DNA of 40,818 nt from Parvularia atlantis. Taxonomy: Eukaryota; Opisthokonta; Rotosphaerida. The translations under genes were made by a program, and so were the position numbers. Location of the stretch: the NCBI GenBank assembly GCA_943704415.1, contig CALSCO010002145.1, positions 1-40,818 of the forward strand, in the 5' to 3' direction. Numbering within the stretch: the first letter of the stretch is position 1; the number at the start of each line of letters is the position of its first letter. Of this stretch, positions 1 to 10,200 are shown one piece after another. A model generated the notes under the pieces. That model was not told the origin of the DNA. It saw only the letters and a list, made by a program, of their open reading frames with translations, and did not search any database.

Positions 1-39
<39 letters not shown>
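1..39. repeat. poly-G tract at the window edge
   Basis: An uninterrupted run of 39 G residues opens the window and cuts into the upstream part of the NAD kinase gene. Similar G/C homopolymers occur at 5857-5873 and 28166-28194. This one probably marks where the assembly broke, so its true length is unknown. Confidence 0.95.
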
Positions 40-74
40 CGTGTCGCGCTCACACGACGACGGCTGTGCGGCAG

Positions 75-699
75 AGTACCAGATCATGAACGAGGTCGTG
101 ATCCACCGCGGGCACGAGCCGCACCTAGCCAGCATCGACATTTACATCAACGACGAGCTGATGACCAACGCGCTGGCACGCCGCACACCCGAGCGCCCAT
201 GCAGACGGCTGACATACGCGCCGCCAGGCCGACGGCATCATTGTCGCCACGCCCACGGGCTCCACCGCCTACTCGCTCTCGTCCGGCGGCTCGGTCGTGC
301 ACCCGTCGGTCAAGAGCATCCTGCTTACGCCGATCTGCCCGCGCTCGCTCTCGTTCCGGCCCGCGCTGTTCTCGCCCGACGCCGAGATCACGCTGCGGAC
401 GGCGGTGCGCGCGGCTGCGCTGCGTTTGAGGCCCGCTCACCGGCTGGCGCAGGAGAACAGCCGCGGGTGCACGACTGTATCGCTGGACGGGCGCGACGTC
501 TTCATCCTGCAGCCCGGCGACTACGTCAAGGTGCACTGCTCGCGGCGACTGGGCTCGGCACGCTGACCTCGTGCATCGCAGGCGCGCGCGTCCATGTTTG
601 CCGTGCCGACCGTCACGCGCGCCGAGACACACACGACCGACTGGGTGCGCGACATTAACCGCCTGCTCAAGTGGAACGCCAAGTGGGGCTCGCGGTGAC
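75..699 (+). CDS. NAD kinase, C-terminal part (5' end missing)
   Basis: This is the C-terminal half of an ATP-NAD kinase, which phosphorylates NAD(H) to NADP(H). The conserved core is seen after splicing: NEVVIHRG, the [20 protein letters not shown] nucleotide-binding segment, [21 protein letters not shown], and a fungal Utr1/Pos5-like tail (FAVPTV, then [13 protein letters not shown]) ending at TGA 697-699. Introns are at 176-227 (GC-AG donor), 405-452 and 531-581. A further intron acceptor lies just before position 75. The N-terminal half with the GGDG motif lies beyond the window edge, so compartment (cytosol or mitochondrion) cannot be judged. The gene is convergent with the MYB gene; the stop codons are 60 bp apart. 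Confidence 0.93.
176..227 (+). other. GC-AG intron (NAD kinase)
   Basis: The donor reads GCACGC and the acceptor CCGCCAG. Joining LMTNAL to [11 protein letters not shown] restores the invariant NAD kinase core; no GT donor nearby keeps the frame. Confidence 0.75.
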
Positions 700-759
700 C
701 GCCGGCGTGCGTGCGCTTGCGCACATCATCATGTACATCAGAAAAGTGCATCGTGCTGG

Positions 760-1898
760 TCACGCGACCTCGCTCTGCCTCATTGCGGTGTGCGCGGCTG
801 CTGGCTCGCTCAGCGGCGTTGTGACTGGTTCGCTCGGCGACGCGTCCGAGTTGTCGCCCTTGTCACGCGCGCGCTTGTTGACCCACAGGCGTCTGGCGCC
901 CGCGAGCTTGTCGCGGTGGTGGAGGCGCATGCGGGAACGGCACTGCCGGTTGGTGCGCGTGCCCACGTCGGCTGCCACCTGCGTGACAAGTGAGCAGCAC
1001 AGTACGCGTGCGCAGCGGCACGCACCGCGATCCAGTTGGCGCCGTGCTTCGCAAAGGCCGCCAGGAGCCGCTCGTCCTCGTCCTTGGCCCACATGCCGCG
1101 CACCTTCGCCGTGAGCTCGAGGTAGCGCGCCGACACGCGCTGCGCCGGCCGCTTGATGATGTCGCTGATCAGCTGCCACCGCGGCCCGTTGAGCTTGACG
1201 AGGTCGAGCAGCTGCTGGTCCTCCTCGTGCGTCAACGGCGCGTCCGGCATCATGGTTGGGCCGTGCGTGTCCCAGAAGTAGGCGCACTGGCGCGCGTCGC
1301 GCGTGCCCATCTCGCGCGCGATCGGGCGCCAGTCGATCCTGCGGAAGCGCCGGACGTACTTTGTGACAATCCGGAACAGGCGGTCGCCCTCCTCGGGCGT
1401 GAACGGGCCCGTACGCTTCGTGCCGCTCTCGGTCAGGAACTCGTACCGGCGCACGAGCTGCCACGGCGGGCGGTCCAGCCCGGGCAGATCGCCGATCCTG
1501 CGCCAGTTGCGCCCGAGCTGCGTCACGGCCTCGACCAGCCGCGCGTCGAGCTCGGGCGTCCACGGCTGCTGGGCGCGCTTGTGCTTGAGCGCGGCGTACC
1601 AGTGCACGCTGATCCCGTCCGGCGGGCGGTCCGAGCCGAGGCGCGCGCGCAGCTCGTTTGCGATGCGCCGCCAGTCGAACCCGTGCGCCTGCACGAGCTC
1701 GCGCAGCGTCGCGTCCTCCTCGCGCGTGAAGGCGCGCCCGGGCTTGCGCCGGCGTTTAAGGCGATTGAGCGCGTCCTCGTCGCTACCAACGAGCGGGATC
1801 CTCAAGCGCGCGTCGGCCGTGACCGCCACGCGTGGCCCTAGCGGCGCGACGGCCCGCACGATCGGGAGCAGCCGGACCGGCCGCATCCGGACCAGCAT
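760..1898 (-). CDS. Five-repeat MYB DNA-binding protein (SNAPc4/Bas1-like)
   Basis: A predicted nuclear DNA-binding protein made of five consecutive MYB/SANT repeats and little else. The repeats begin at FTREED, WTPELD, FTPEEG, LTHEED and WAKDED. The spaced tryptophan/aromatic residues are visible, and the last repeat ends in TRTNRQCRSRM. One intron (979-1025, 47 nt) splits the fifth repeat; joining ANWIA to VAADVGTRT restores the MYB helix. Four to five tandem repeats recall SNAPC4, which binds snRNA gene promoters, but Bas1-like or other multi-MYB factors are alternatives. The start is uncertain: ATGs at 1934, 1898 and 1886 are in frame. I took 1898, which leaves 79 bp to the divergent DNAJ start. 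Confidence 0.85.
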
Positions 1899-1977
1899 AT
1901 GTACAAAGTGCACGCGTATCGATTGTCCGTGCATACTTACTGTGAGCAAGCGCGCTTGGCCTTTGCCGGTCCACAGG

Positions 1978-3919
1978 ATGGTGCGCGCCACGTCTCGTGC
2001 GCTTCGGCCTCACGCGTCGCGCGCGGGCGACACAGGAGTCGAACCGCGACGAGGCCGAGCGCTGCCTCGCCATCGCCGAGGCGCGGCTGGTGGCGGGCGA
2101 CGTCGACGGCGCGCGCAAGTTTGTCAAGAAGTCGCTTGGTCTGTTCCCGACCGACCGCGCGAGGTGCGCGTGTGTGCGCCGGCGGACGCGGCTGACGGGC
2201 GGCACGCGCGCAGGCTGTTTGACCGCAAGCTGCAGCACAAGGCCGACAGCGCACCGGCGCCCGCGTCGGCTGGCGGCGGCAGCAACAGCGGCAGCGAGAG
2301 CGAGGCGCCGTCGCGGCGGTGTGTGCGCCGCGCGCGTGTCACGAGGGCGGCGGCTGAGAGGCGCCAAAGGGCGTCGACGGCCTCGACCGCCCCGCCCCGC
2401 GAGCACACGCCCGAGCAGGTCGCCATCGTCAAGCGCGTGCTCGCGCTCGACAGTTACTACGAGGTGCTCGAGGTGACCAAGGAGGCCACCGACGTCGAGA
2501 TTAAGAAGTCGTACCGCAAGGTGATGTCGCCCGACGTGCGCGCGGCACAGCGCCGTGACGCTCACGCACTCGCGCGCGTGCGTCTCGTCCTGCAGCTCGC
2601 GCTCTTGCTCCACCCGGACAAGAACGCCGCACCCGGCGCCGATGAGGCGTTCAAACGTGCGTGCTTCGATCGGCCTTGCAATCGACACGCTCACGCACGC
2701 GGCGCACGCAGGCGTCAGCGACGCGTTCACTGTACTCAGCGACCCGGCCAAGCGGCGCAACTACGACATGTTTGGGCGCGTGCCGGCGCGCGGCAGCGGA
2801 GGGTCGCCGGACGCGGGGATGCGACGTGCGTGCCGCTCGCTTGTGCTGCTTCGCGCGCAAGAGGAACCGACCGCACGATCGCGCGCAGGCGGGCCATACG
2901 ACAACGGCATGTTTGAAGGCGAGCTGTCACCCGAGGAGCTGTTCAACCTGTTTTTCAACGGCATGCCGCTCAACCGCGGGTCCGGTATGTGCCGCACTGA
3001 CACGCCAACCAGCGGCCGCGGCTCACGCGCTGCACTGCACGCACGCCAGGGTTCCGCATGTACACCACGTCCATGCGCAACGCGCGCGGCTTCCGCCCGG
3101 GCGTGGACGACACGAACGACGACGGCGACACGCGCGCAGCGCGCACCGGCGCGGGCGGACCAGGGCGGCCAGGGGCGCGCGCGCCGCGGCCCGTGCCGAG
3201 GCCAGAGACGTCGTTCTTCGTCGGGCTGCTGCAACTGTGCGCCGCTCGCGCCCTCCGCGTGGCCCGCGTGCTAACGGCGGCGCCCGGCGCAGTCTGCCGC
3301 TGCTGCTGCTCTTGTTCTACTTCACGTCGTCGCCGATCGAGCGGCCGCTGTATAGCCTGCAAAAGCTCGACTCTTTCACGGTGCGCAGGAGCGGCACGCG
3401 CGGTTGCTCGTGCAGGCGCTGAGCAGGCGCGCACAGGTGCCGCACAAGAGCAGCGTCCTCAACGTCGACTACTTCGTCGAGCCCGGCGTTGACAGCAAGT
3501 ACACGCGCGACCCGCGCAGCCTGGCCAAGCTCGAGGAGGCCGTCGAGCAGGACTTTCTCGACCGGCTGCAGATGAACTGCCGCGTCGAGGTGCCGCCCGC
3601 CCGCTGTGCCGTGCCGCTGCTGACGCTCCGGTCGCGCACTGTGTCAGGACAACACGCGCCAGCAGGTCATCCGGCGTGCGCAGCTCTTTGGCAGCGCGCA
3701 GGACCTCGACCGCGGGCGCGCCATGCAGACGCCGAGCTGCGACCGGCTGCGGCAGATGCAGGTACGCGGCGCGCTCTTTGTCGCCTGCCGCGTGCTCACG
3801 TGCGCGCCGTGTAGGACCTCAAGAACGGGTCACGCAAGGCCGGCGACACCGTGGCGGCGGGCGGCGTGACGGGGCGGGTGTCGCCGACGCCAGCGCCGGC
3901 GTCGTCCGCTGCCTCGTAG
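1978..3919 (+). CDS. DNAJB12/DNAJB14-like ER membrane J-protein
   Basis: This is an Hsp40 co-chaperone of 451 residues, predicted to be tail-anchored in the ER and to recruit Hsp70 for quality control of membrane proteins. The N-terminus ESNRDEAERCLAIA matches the DNAJB12/14 signature. The J domain (about residues 120-190) carries LLHPDKN with the HPD triad and ends in RRNYDMFG. A Gly-rich stretch follows, then one membrane segment (LLPLLLLLFYF) and a DUF1977 tail ending near QTPSCDRL. Ten introns are inferred: 1981-2035, 2164-2213, 2521-2595, 2657-2711, 2826-2888, 2985-3049, 3237-3292, 3381-3436, 3590-3647 and 3762-3814. Exon 1 is only the ATG. The 2521-2595 intron has a weaker GTGATG donor but restores a normal J domain. 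CLYBL starts 24 bp downstream. Confidence 0.93.
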
Positions 3920-3943
3920 TAGACTCTGTTTGTGTGCAGACGC

Positions 3944-5282
3944 ATGATGCTGATGCGGCGCGCGATGTCGTCGGTCGCGGCGCGGCCCGAGCGCGTGCGC
4001 CGCGCGCTGTTCAACGGTGCGGCCGGCATCCCATGCTGCTCATGCTCGGGCCGCGCGCCTCACGCGCCGTCCGCAGTGCCGGGCAGTGACGAGCGCAAGC
4101 TCGCCAAGGCCGCGACGCTGCGCGCCGACGCGATCGTGCTCGACCTGGAGGACGGCGTGCCGCTCGCAAGCAAGGCGGTGGCGCGGCGGCTGGTCGCGAC
4201 GGCGCTGGACGTGCGCGAATAGCTGCCTACCGCCGTGCAGCCTGCGCCTCACGGACGGGCGACGCGCAGACGGCCGAGATGCCCGCGCACGCCGAGCTAG
4301 CCGTGCGCATCAACGCCGTCGGCTCGGGCCTCGAGCGCGACGACCTGGCGGCGGTGCTGCCGAGCGCGCGGCTGCAGACGCTCGTCATCCCCAAGGTCGA
4401 GCAGGCGGCGCACGTGCACGAGGTCGCCGCGCTCGTGGACGCGCGCTCGCCAAGGTGTGTGCGCAGTCGCGTTGTCGTGCTGATCGCTCACGGCGCACGC
4501 AGCCCGAACCGCGTGCGGCTCATCGCGTGCATCGAGAGCGCCCTCGGCCTGCTCAACGTGCGCGAGATTGCGGCGGCCGAGTCGCGGCTGGACGCGCTGG
4601 TGGTGCGCGCCGACGTCGCACAACGGCCGACGACAGACACGCTCTAGCGAACACGCGCGCCGTCGCCAGTTTGCGTCCGAGGACTTCTGCGCCGACCTCG
4701 GCATGATCCGCACGGCGCACCGGCGCGAGCTGCTGTACGCACGCTCGGCGATCGTCACGGCCGCGGTTGCGCAAGGGCTGCAGGCACGTCGGCGGCGGCT
4801 GGTCGGCGCTCGGCTAACCCGGCCGCGCCCAGGCCATCGACCTGGTGTGCATCGACTACAAGAACATGGACGTGCTGCGGGACGAGTGCCGCGAGGGCCG
4901 CGAGATGGGCTTCACGGGCAAGGTGCGCGTCTGCATACCGCCGCGTGTGTGCTGGCTCACGCCGTCGCGCCTCCAGCAAGCGATCCACCCGGCGCAGATC
5001 GACGTCATCCAGGAGCTGTTTGCACCGACGCCGAAGGGTGCGCGTGGGCTGTTGCTGCGCGCTGTGCTCATGCTGCAGTGCGCGGCAGAGGTCGCGTGGG
5101 CCGGACGCATCATCGACGGCTTTGCCCAGTCGAACGGCAAGCCGTTCAACCTCGACGGCAAGATGATCGACATGCCAGGCACGCGCGTGCTCCGTCTGCG
5201 CACGCGCAGCGCGCTCACACCACGCGCAGTCGTCAAGTGGGCGCACAAGGTCATGGCACGCAGCAAGCAGCAGCAACAGTAG
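3944..5282 (+). CDS. CLYBL: Citramalyl-CoA lyase (CLYBL-like), mitochondrial
   Basis: A member of the HpcH/HpaI aldolase/citrate lyase beta family. In animals CLYBL cleaves (3S)-citramalyl-CoA to acetyl-CoA and pyruvate in the matrix, the last step of itaconate/C5 dicarboxylate breakdown. Visible motifs are VPGSDERK, VLDLEDGV, IPKVE, RLIACIES (catalytic/metal Glu), FASEDFCADLG (metal Asp), MGFTGK, AIHPAQI and MIDMP. The Arg-rich start MMLMRRAMSSVAARPER is a plausible targeting peptide. Introns: 4017-4076, 4211-4269, 4455-4502, 4603-4669, 4784-4832 (GC-AG), 4923-4976, 5038-5088 and 5179-5229 (GC-AG, 51 nt, in frame if retained). The spliced product is 299 residues. The stop lies 4 bp from the stop of the convergent AAA gene. 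Confidence 0.93.
4784..4832 (+). other. GC-AG intron (CLYBL)
   Basis: The donor GCACGT follows GLQ, with a CTAAC branch site and a CCCAG acceptor. It joins GLQ to AIDLV, contiguous in the CLYBL family. The nearest GT donor gives the wrong frame. Confidence 0.85.
5179..5229 (+). other. Probable GC-AG intron (CLYBL, last intron)
   Basis: The donor GCACGC and acceptor ACGCGCAG define a 51-nt, stop-free segment, so retention would add 17 residues without a frameshift. Splicing gives the shorter, family-like MIDMP-VVKWAHK join. Confidence 0.55.
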
Positions 5283-5286
5283 CTAG

Positions 5287-7270
5287 TCACGTGTAGGCGA
5301 GGTAGCGCAGTAGCTCGCCCGGTCGCACGGACGGCTCAGAGTCGCGCACGGCGGCGGCAAAGTCGGCGCCGGTCACGACGGCCTCGACGCCCGGCGCGTC
5401 TGCCAGCCGGTCAACGGCGGCCATCGCCGCGCGCTGGCACAGAGCGTACAGATCGGCGCCGGTGAAGCCTGCGCGTGCGTGCGCGTCAGTCTGGCGCTGA
5501 ACCTGGAGGCTACACGCACCGGTTGTGCGGGCCGCGACGCCGGCGAGGTCGACGTCCGCGGCGAGGCGCATGCGTGCGGCGTGGATGCGCAGGATGTCTG
5601 TGCGCTCGCCTTTCTCCGGCGGCCCGACAAACAGCCGCGTATCGAGGCGTCCTGCGGGTTTTGTTTGCGCACGTCAGCACCGCATGCGTTTGTGCTGCCC
5701 CGCGCACCAGGCCGCATGAATGCCTCGTCGATGCGTTCCGGTGCATTCGTCGCGCCGAGCAGGAACACAAAGACGTCGTCGCCGGCGTGCTCGAGGTCGT
5801 CCAGCTCGAGCAGCAGCTGCGAGACCATCTGCGCCCGGGGCGGTCAGCAGTGACAGCCCCCCCCCCCCCCCCCAGCGAGCGACTCGCATGCCACCTTGGA
5901 CTGCACTACGTGGTCCGAGTCCTTTGACCCAAACATCGCCTCCATCTCGTCCAGAAAGACGAGGCACGGGCTGCACCGGCGCGCCTGCCGGAACAGCCGC
6001 GCGATCGCCTTCTCGCTCTCGCCGACCTCGGCACGCAGCAGGTCCGGGATGGTCGCGGCGATGAACTGCCCGTGCAGCGCCGTGGCGGCGGCCTTAGCCA
6101 GCATCGTCTTGCCCGTGCCCGGCGGGCCGAACCTGCACGCGTGTGTTGGCCAGGTGGCGCGCACGACGGACACGCACAACAGCAGGCCGCGCGATGGCCG
6201 GATGCGCATGCGACGGTACGCCGCCTGCTGCTGCTCCTGGGCACCGCGCAACGCGACCTGCAGCGCCTCCTGCACTCGCCCCCCCGCGTAAGACACCGCG
6301 GTGCGCGTCGTCAGCAAGCGCGTGCCTTGGCTACCGCGAGCCCGCCGATGCTGTCCCACGGCACGGCCTCGATCGCGCGCGGCAAGAACGACTGCAGCCC
6401 CGCCGACGGTCGGTACGCCCGCCGCGCCGCGTACAAATCCTCTGCGCGCAGCACGGGCAGCGACACCTCCGCGGGCCACTCGCGCGCCGCCGCATGCCGC
6501 AGCGCCTCGGCAAAGAGCGCATCGACGTCGGCCTGCGCAAAGCCGTAGCACTGCTGGCTGAAACTGCGCAGCACCTGTGTGCGCGCCCTTTGCGTAAGCG
6601 GCGCACGGCTGCCTGCGGGCACCGCGCACGTCGGGCGTCACGTCGGCGTCGAGGTCGTAGCTGCGCGCCGTGTCGTTGATCAGTGCCTCACGCTCGGCCG
6701 CCGTCGGCTCGTCCAGCAGCACACCGTCCTGCGAAGCGCCGCGTGAGCCGCTCGCACGCGCGCAATCATCTGCGAGCGCACGACAAACGCTGCCGCGACG
6801 GCGTAGTCGAGCCGCCGCTCGTCGTCGACAATGCCGATCTGCGCGACGACGCGGTCTCAGTGGCCGGCAGCAGCAGTCCACGCAGAGGCGCGCACGTGAG
6901 ACAGGCCGGGGCGCGCGAGCACGGCGAGAAACGCCTCAGTGAGCAGCGGGGACGTCGCGTCGCGCGGCAGCAGCTCGTCCAGGCTGTCCCACACGACGAC
7001 CACGCCGCCGCCCTCTTCGTCGGCCCCATCGACGATGCGCGCGAGGGCGCGTTCGGGCGCGCCCGGCTCGGCCATCAGCACGTCCATCGGCGCGACCAGC
7101 CGCACGCGCCGCCCGCTTGCCTCGATCATGCGTCGCACGGCCGTCGTCTTGCCTGCCGCGCGTCGATTGAGCCGTCCGCGGCACGATGAAGACGACGCAC
7201 CGACGCCGCTGCGCCCCGCGACGAGGACGGCTGTGGCGCGGCCGCTGTCACCGAACCGCACCGCCACCAT
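5287..7270 (-). CDS. Tandem AAA+ ATPase of the CDC48/AFG2 (SPATA5) type
   Basis: A two-domain type II AAA+ ATPase of 498 residues. D1 has an unusual Walker A (GRSGVGKTT) and a Walker B reading VVVVWDSLDE, with Ser where Glu is expected. D2 is canonical: DSIGGL, GPPGTGKTMLAKA, VFLDEMEAMF, the GATNAPERID sensor, RPGRLDTRLFV with arginine fingers, and GFTGADL. The linker style and C-terminus (DFAAAVRDSEPSV) resemble the AFG2/SPATA5 group, which remodels pre-60S ribosomes. The protein is short and lacks an obvious N-domain, so SPATA5L1-like or another paralogue is possible. Introns: 5469-5519, 5652-5707, 5829-5894 (holding a poly-C/G tract), 6133-6177, 6270-6325 (GC-AG), 6575-6629, 6729-6781, 6839-6895 and 7153-7200. 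The start ATG is 24 bp from the divergent HCF-like start. Confidence 0.85.
5857..5873. repeat. 17-nt poly-C (poly-G in sense) tract inside an AAA-gene intron
   Basis: The run lies inside intron 5829-5894, between the donor and the CTGAC branch-like sequence. It does not interrupt the coding sequence. Confidence 0.9.
6270..6325 (-). other. GC-AG intron (AAA ATPase)
   Basis: The donor GCACGC follows AAG (GGLAVAK), with a TGCTGACG element near the 5' side and an acceptor GTGCAG. It joins GGLAVAK to EALQVAL, the normal D1-D2 linker. Confidence 0.7.
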
Positions 7271-7294
7271 GGTGACAATGCGCGTGACGCGATC
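7271..7294. promoter_or_regulatory. 24-bp divergent start-to-start spacer
   Basis: Only 24 bp separate the inferred ATG of the AAA ATPase (minus, 7270) from the first in-frame ATG of the HCF-like gene (plus, 7295). If the HCF-like protein starts instead at the ATG at 7334, just before the first Kelch repeat, the spacer is 63 bp. Either way the two genes must share promoter and 5' UTR space. No TATA-like box is visible. Confidence 0.55.
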
Positions 7295-10200
7295 ATGATG
7301 ATACACGTCAAGAGGCGGCTGCACGCGCGCCGCATGCCCGAGCCGGCGCTGCGCCACGGCTTCGCGCTGGGCGACGTGGGCGACGGGCGCCACCTCGTCG
7401 TGGCCTGGGGCGGCGACCGCGGCGTGCTCGGCGACGTGTGGCGCTTCAACCTGCGTGCGTTTGCCCGTGCGCGCGACGTTCGTGAAGAAGGCTCACGAAA
7501 GGCGGATGGCGCCACAACGCAGCCGCGGAGGAATGGCTGCAGATCAATCCCAAGGGCGAGGCGCCGCGCGCGGCCGCTGGTGTCGCGTCGACGACGCTCG
7601 AGTGGGGCGGCGCCGCGCTGCTCGTCATGTTTGGCGGCGTGCGCGAGTACGTCGACCGGGACCTGTTCACGAGCGACGTGCGTCGCGTGCGACGTGAACG
7701 TGAACGCGACGCATCGGCGGCTGACGAAGGCGACGGCGAGCAGATCGCCTGCCTCAACCTCAAGGCGAGCACGTGGTGCGACGTCGCCGTTAGCGGCGAG
7801 GTGCCCGTGGCGCGCGTCGACGCGACGCTCACGCGCATTGCCGCCGACAAGGCCGTGCTGTTTGGCGGCGTGACGCAGCTGGGCGAGTGCGTGCAGACCT
7901 GCCCGGTGCTGCTGCGGCGCACACGCTCACGCGCGCGCAGACGCCTCAACGACGCGTACACGCTCACGATCGGCCTCGACGTGGCCGACTTCATGGATGG
8001 CCGGCGCAAGGTCGTGCAGCGCGTCAACGCGCATTGGGAGCGTCTGCAGCTCGTCGGCGCGCCACCCGCGCCGCGTACGGGCCACACGGCCGTGGCGACG
8101 GTCGACCAGCGCGTCGTCGTGTTTGGTGGGACGGCCGCGAACGGGCTTCGTCTGGACGACGTGGCTGTGATGGATATGGGTGCGCGTGCGCGGCCGCCTA
8201 CCGTTCGCGCCTGACGCTGCGCACAGACGCGCGCCAGTGGATCCAGCCGCGCACGTCGGGCGACCGGCCCGAGGGGCGCACGATGCACGCCGCCGAGATG
8301 ATCAGGGACGACCGGGTAAGCGTCCGCGCACGACGCGTTGTAGGCGCTCACGCCGCGGCGGCAGATGCTCGTGTGCGGCGGCTGGACCGCGCGCTCGCCC
8401 GACTCGAGCGACGGCAGCTCGTCCGACAGCGACGCGGACGGCGACGGCAGCGACGGCGAGCAGCGCAGGCAGCCGCAGCATTACCGCTTCCACAAGCTGC
8501 CCGCGCGCATGTCGTGCGAGGTGCACACGCTGGACCTGAGTGCGTTTACGGCCGCAGCGCGTGTGCATGTGCGCGCGTGCACGCCAAGCCTCACGCGCGC
8601 GCGCGGCGCCAGGCACGTTCAAGTGGGCCAAGATGAGGACCAACGCCGCGCTCGAGCTGTGCCGCGCGGGGCACAAGATCATCAAGGCGCGTTGTGTGCG
8701 CAACGGCAGCCGGCATCTGACGCACTTGCGCGCCTCGCTCAGATCGGCCAGAAAAGGGACCTGCTCGTGTGGGGCGGCCGCGTTGTGTCGTCGCGGTACC
8801 GGATCCAGCGCATGATCAGGAACGCGTTCAGTCTGTCGCTCGTGTCAGGTGGCGCGGCATCGCAACGCACACGCATGGCACTTCTAACGCAGCTGCGTCA
8901 GCCACGAACCGTAGACAGAATCCGTTGATGTTTTGCAAGCAGTACAAGGCCCCCGCCGCTGCCGCCGAGGACTTCGACGAGGACGACAACGACGACGCTG
9001 ATGACACCTACGATAACAAGCCGAGGTCGCGCGACCGCGCAAACAGCACGCCGCGGTCGCACGAGCGCCGGCGGGACAACGAGGATCAGCGGGTGCCGCC
9101 GAAGCGTTCGCACGAGCGCAAGCGGGACGTCAGCGACGAGGCGCCCGCGGTCGCCCAGCGCAAGCGCAATCACGACCAAGCGCCCTCGCCCAGCGTGCTC
9201 GCCCCGACCGATCCGCGGCGCCCGGTCGCGAGTGTCGCTCTCCCGACGGACCCTCGGCGCGTGTCGATGCTGCCTCCGCCAAGCGATCCGCGGCGCGTCC
9301 TGTCCCTGCCGCCGCCGACCGACCCGCGGCAGCCAAAGCCGAACGCAGCCAGCCCGACGCAGCAGGCCGAGCCCGCGCCCGCGCCCGATCCCGAGCCGCA
9401 AGCGCTGGTGCCGTCTGCCGGCAAGCGCGTCGCCCTCCCGACCGTCAAGAAGGCGCGTGTGCCGATGCGCTGCATGTGCATGCCCTGACGCGTGCGCTCG
9501 CAGAGCACTTACGTCGACTACGACCTCGAGTTCTCGATGGCGACGACCCACTCGATCGTTGTGCGCTATGTGCCGTCTCGCGCAGGTGTCGCGCGTGGCC
9601 ATCGCCCCCTCCTCGTGCGCCGAACCTGACGCGCGCACAGATGCGCCGCCGCTGCCGGACACCATCGGCCTGCAGCTGCGCTACGCGCGCCGCTGGCACT
9701 GCGCCGGCTGGGTGGACCCGGTGCGTCAGTGCGCGCGCCGCAGGCCCCTCGTGCTGACCTGCACCGATCGCGGCAGACGAGCGGCAACATGGCCATCTCG
9801 CCCGTTGTGCCGACGCACCTGCTGACGGGCCCGGGCGTCGAGGTTGTGGCACTGGTGACCCTGTGTGGCGCTGGCTCCGCCGGTCGGTGCTCACGTGTGC
9901 TGACGCTGAGCGTGCGCCGCAGCGATGGCGAGGTCAAGAGCCTCGACAGAATGTGCAGGCTGTACGAGGTGCGCGTGATCTATATCCCGTCGATCGACGA
10001 CGTCTTTGTTCTGTCGAACGAGGAGCGCTTCCACATGCAGCTGCGTGCGTGCGCCCCTGCCGGCACTCGCTCTTGTCCGTACTGAAGCTTGCGCGGCTGC
10101 GCAGGGGCCCCATTCGAGCCTCCGTCGGCGGTGCAGTTTGTGGACATCGTGATCGACGACGAGAGCAACACGGCCTCGGTGCGCCTTGTCCGTTTAAGCG

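Noticed and set aside
810-1991. A longer MYB frame beginning at 1991.
   Set aside because: The first codon there is GTG, and the region overlaps the start and first intron of the divergent DNAJ gene. The first real ATGs are at 1934 and 1898.
2536-2595. Alternative DNAJ intron starting at the stronger GTGCGC donor at about 2536.
   Set aside because: It would insert VMSPD into helix II of the J domain, which is of fixed length; the GTGATG donor at 2521 gives a normal J domain.
8769-9488. A separate gene starting at the ATG at 8928 after an apparent stop of the Kelch frame.
   Set aside because: A 44-nt intron (8849-8892) with a CTAAC branch point bypasses that stop and keeps the frame, giving one continuous HCF-like architecture with Fn3 downstream.
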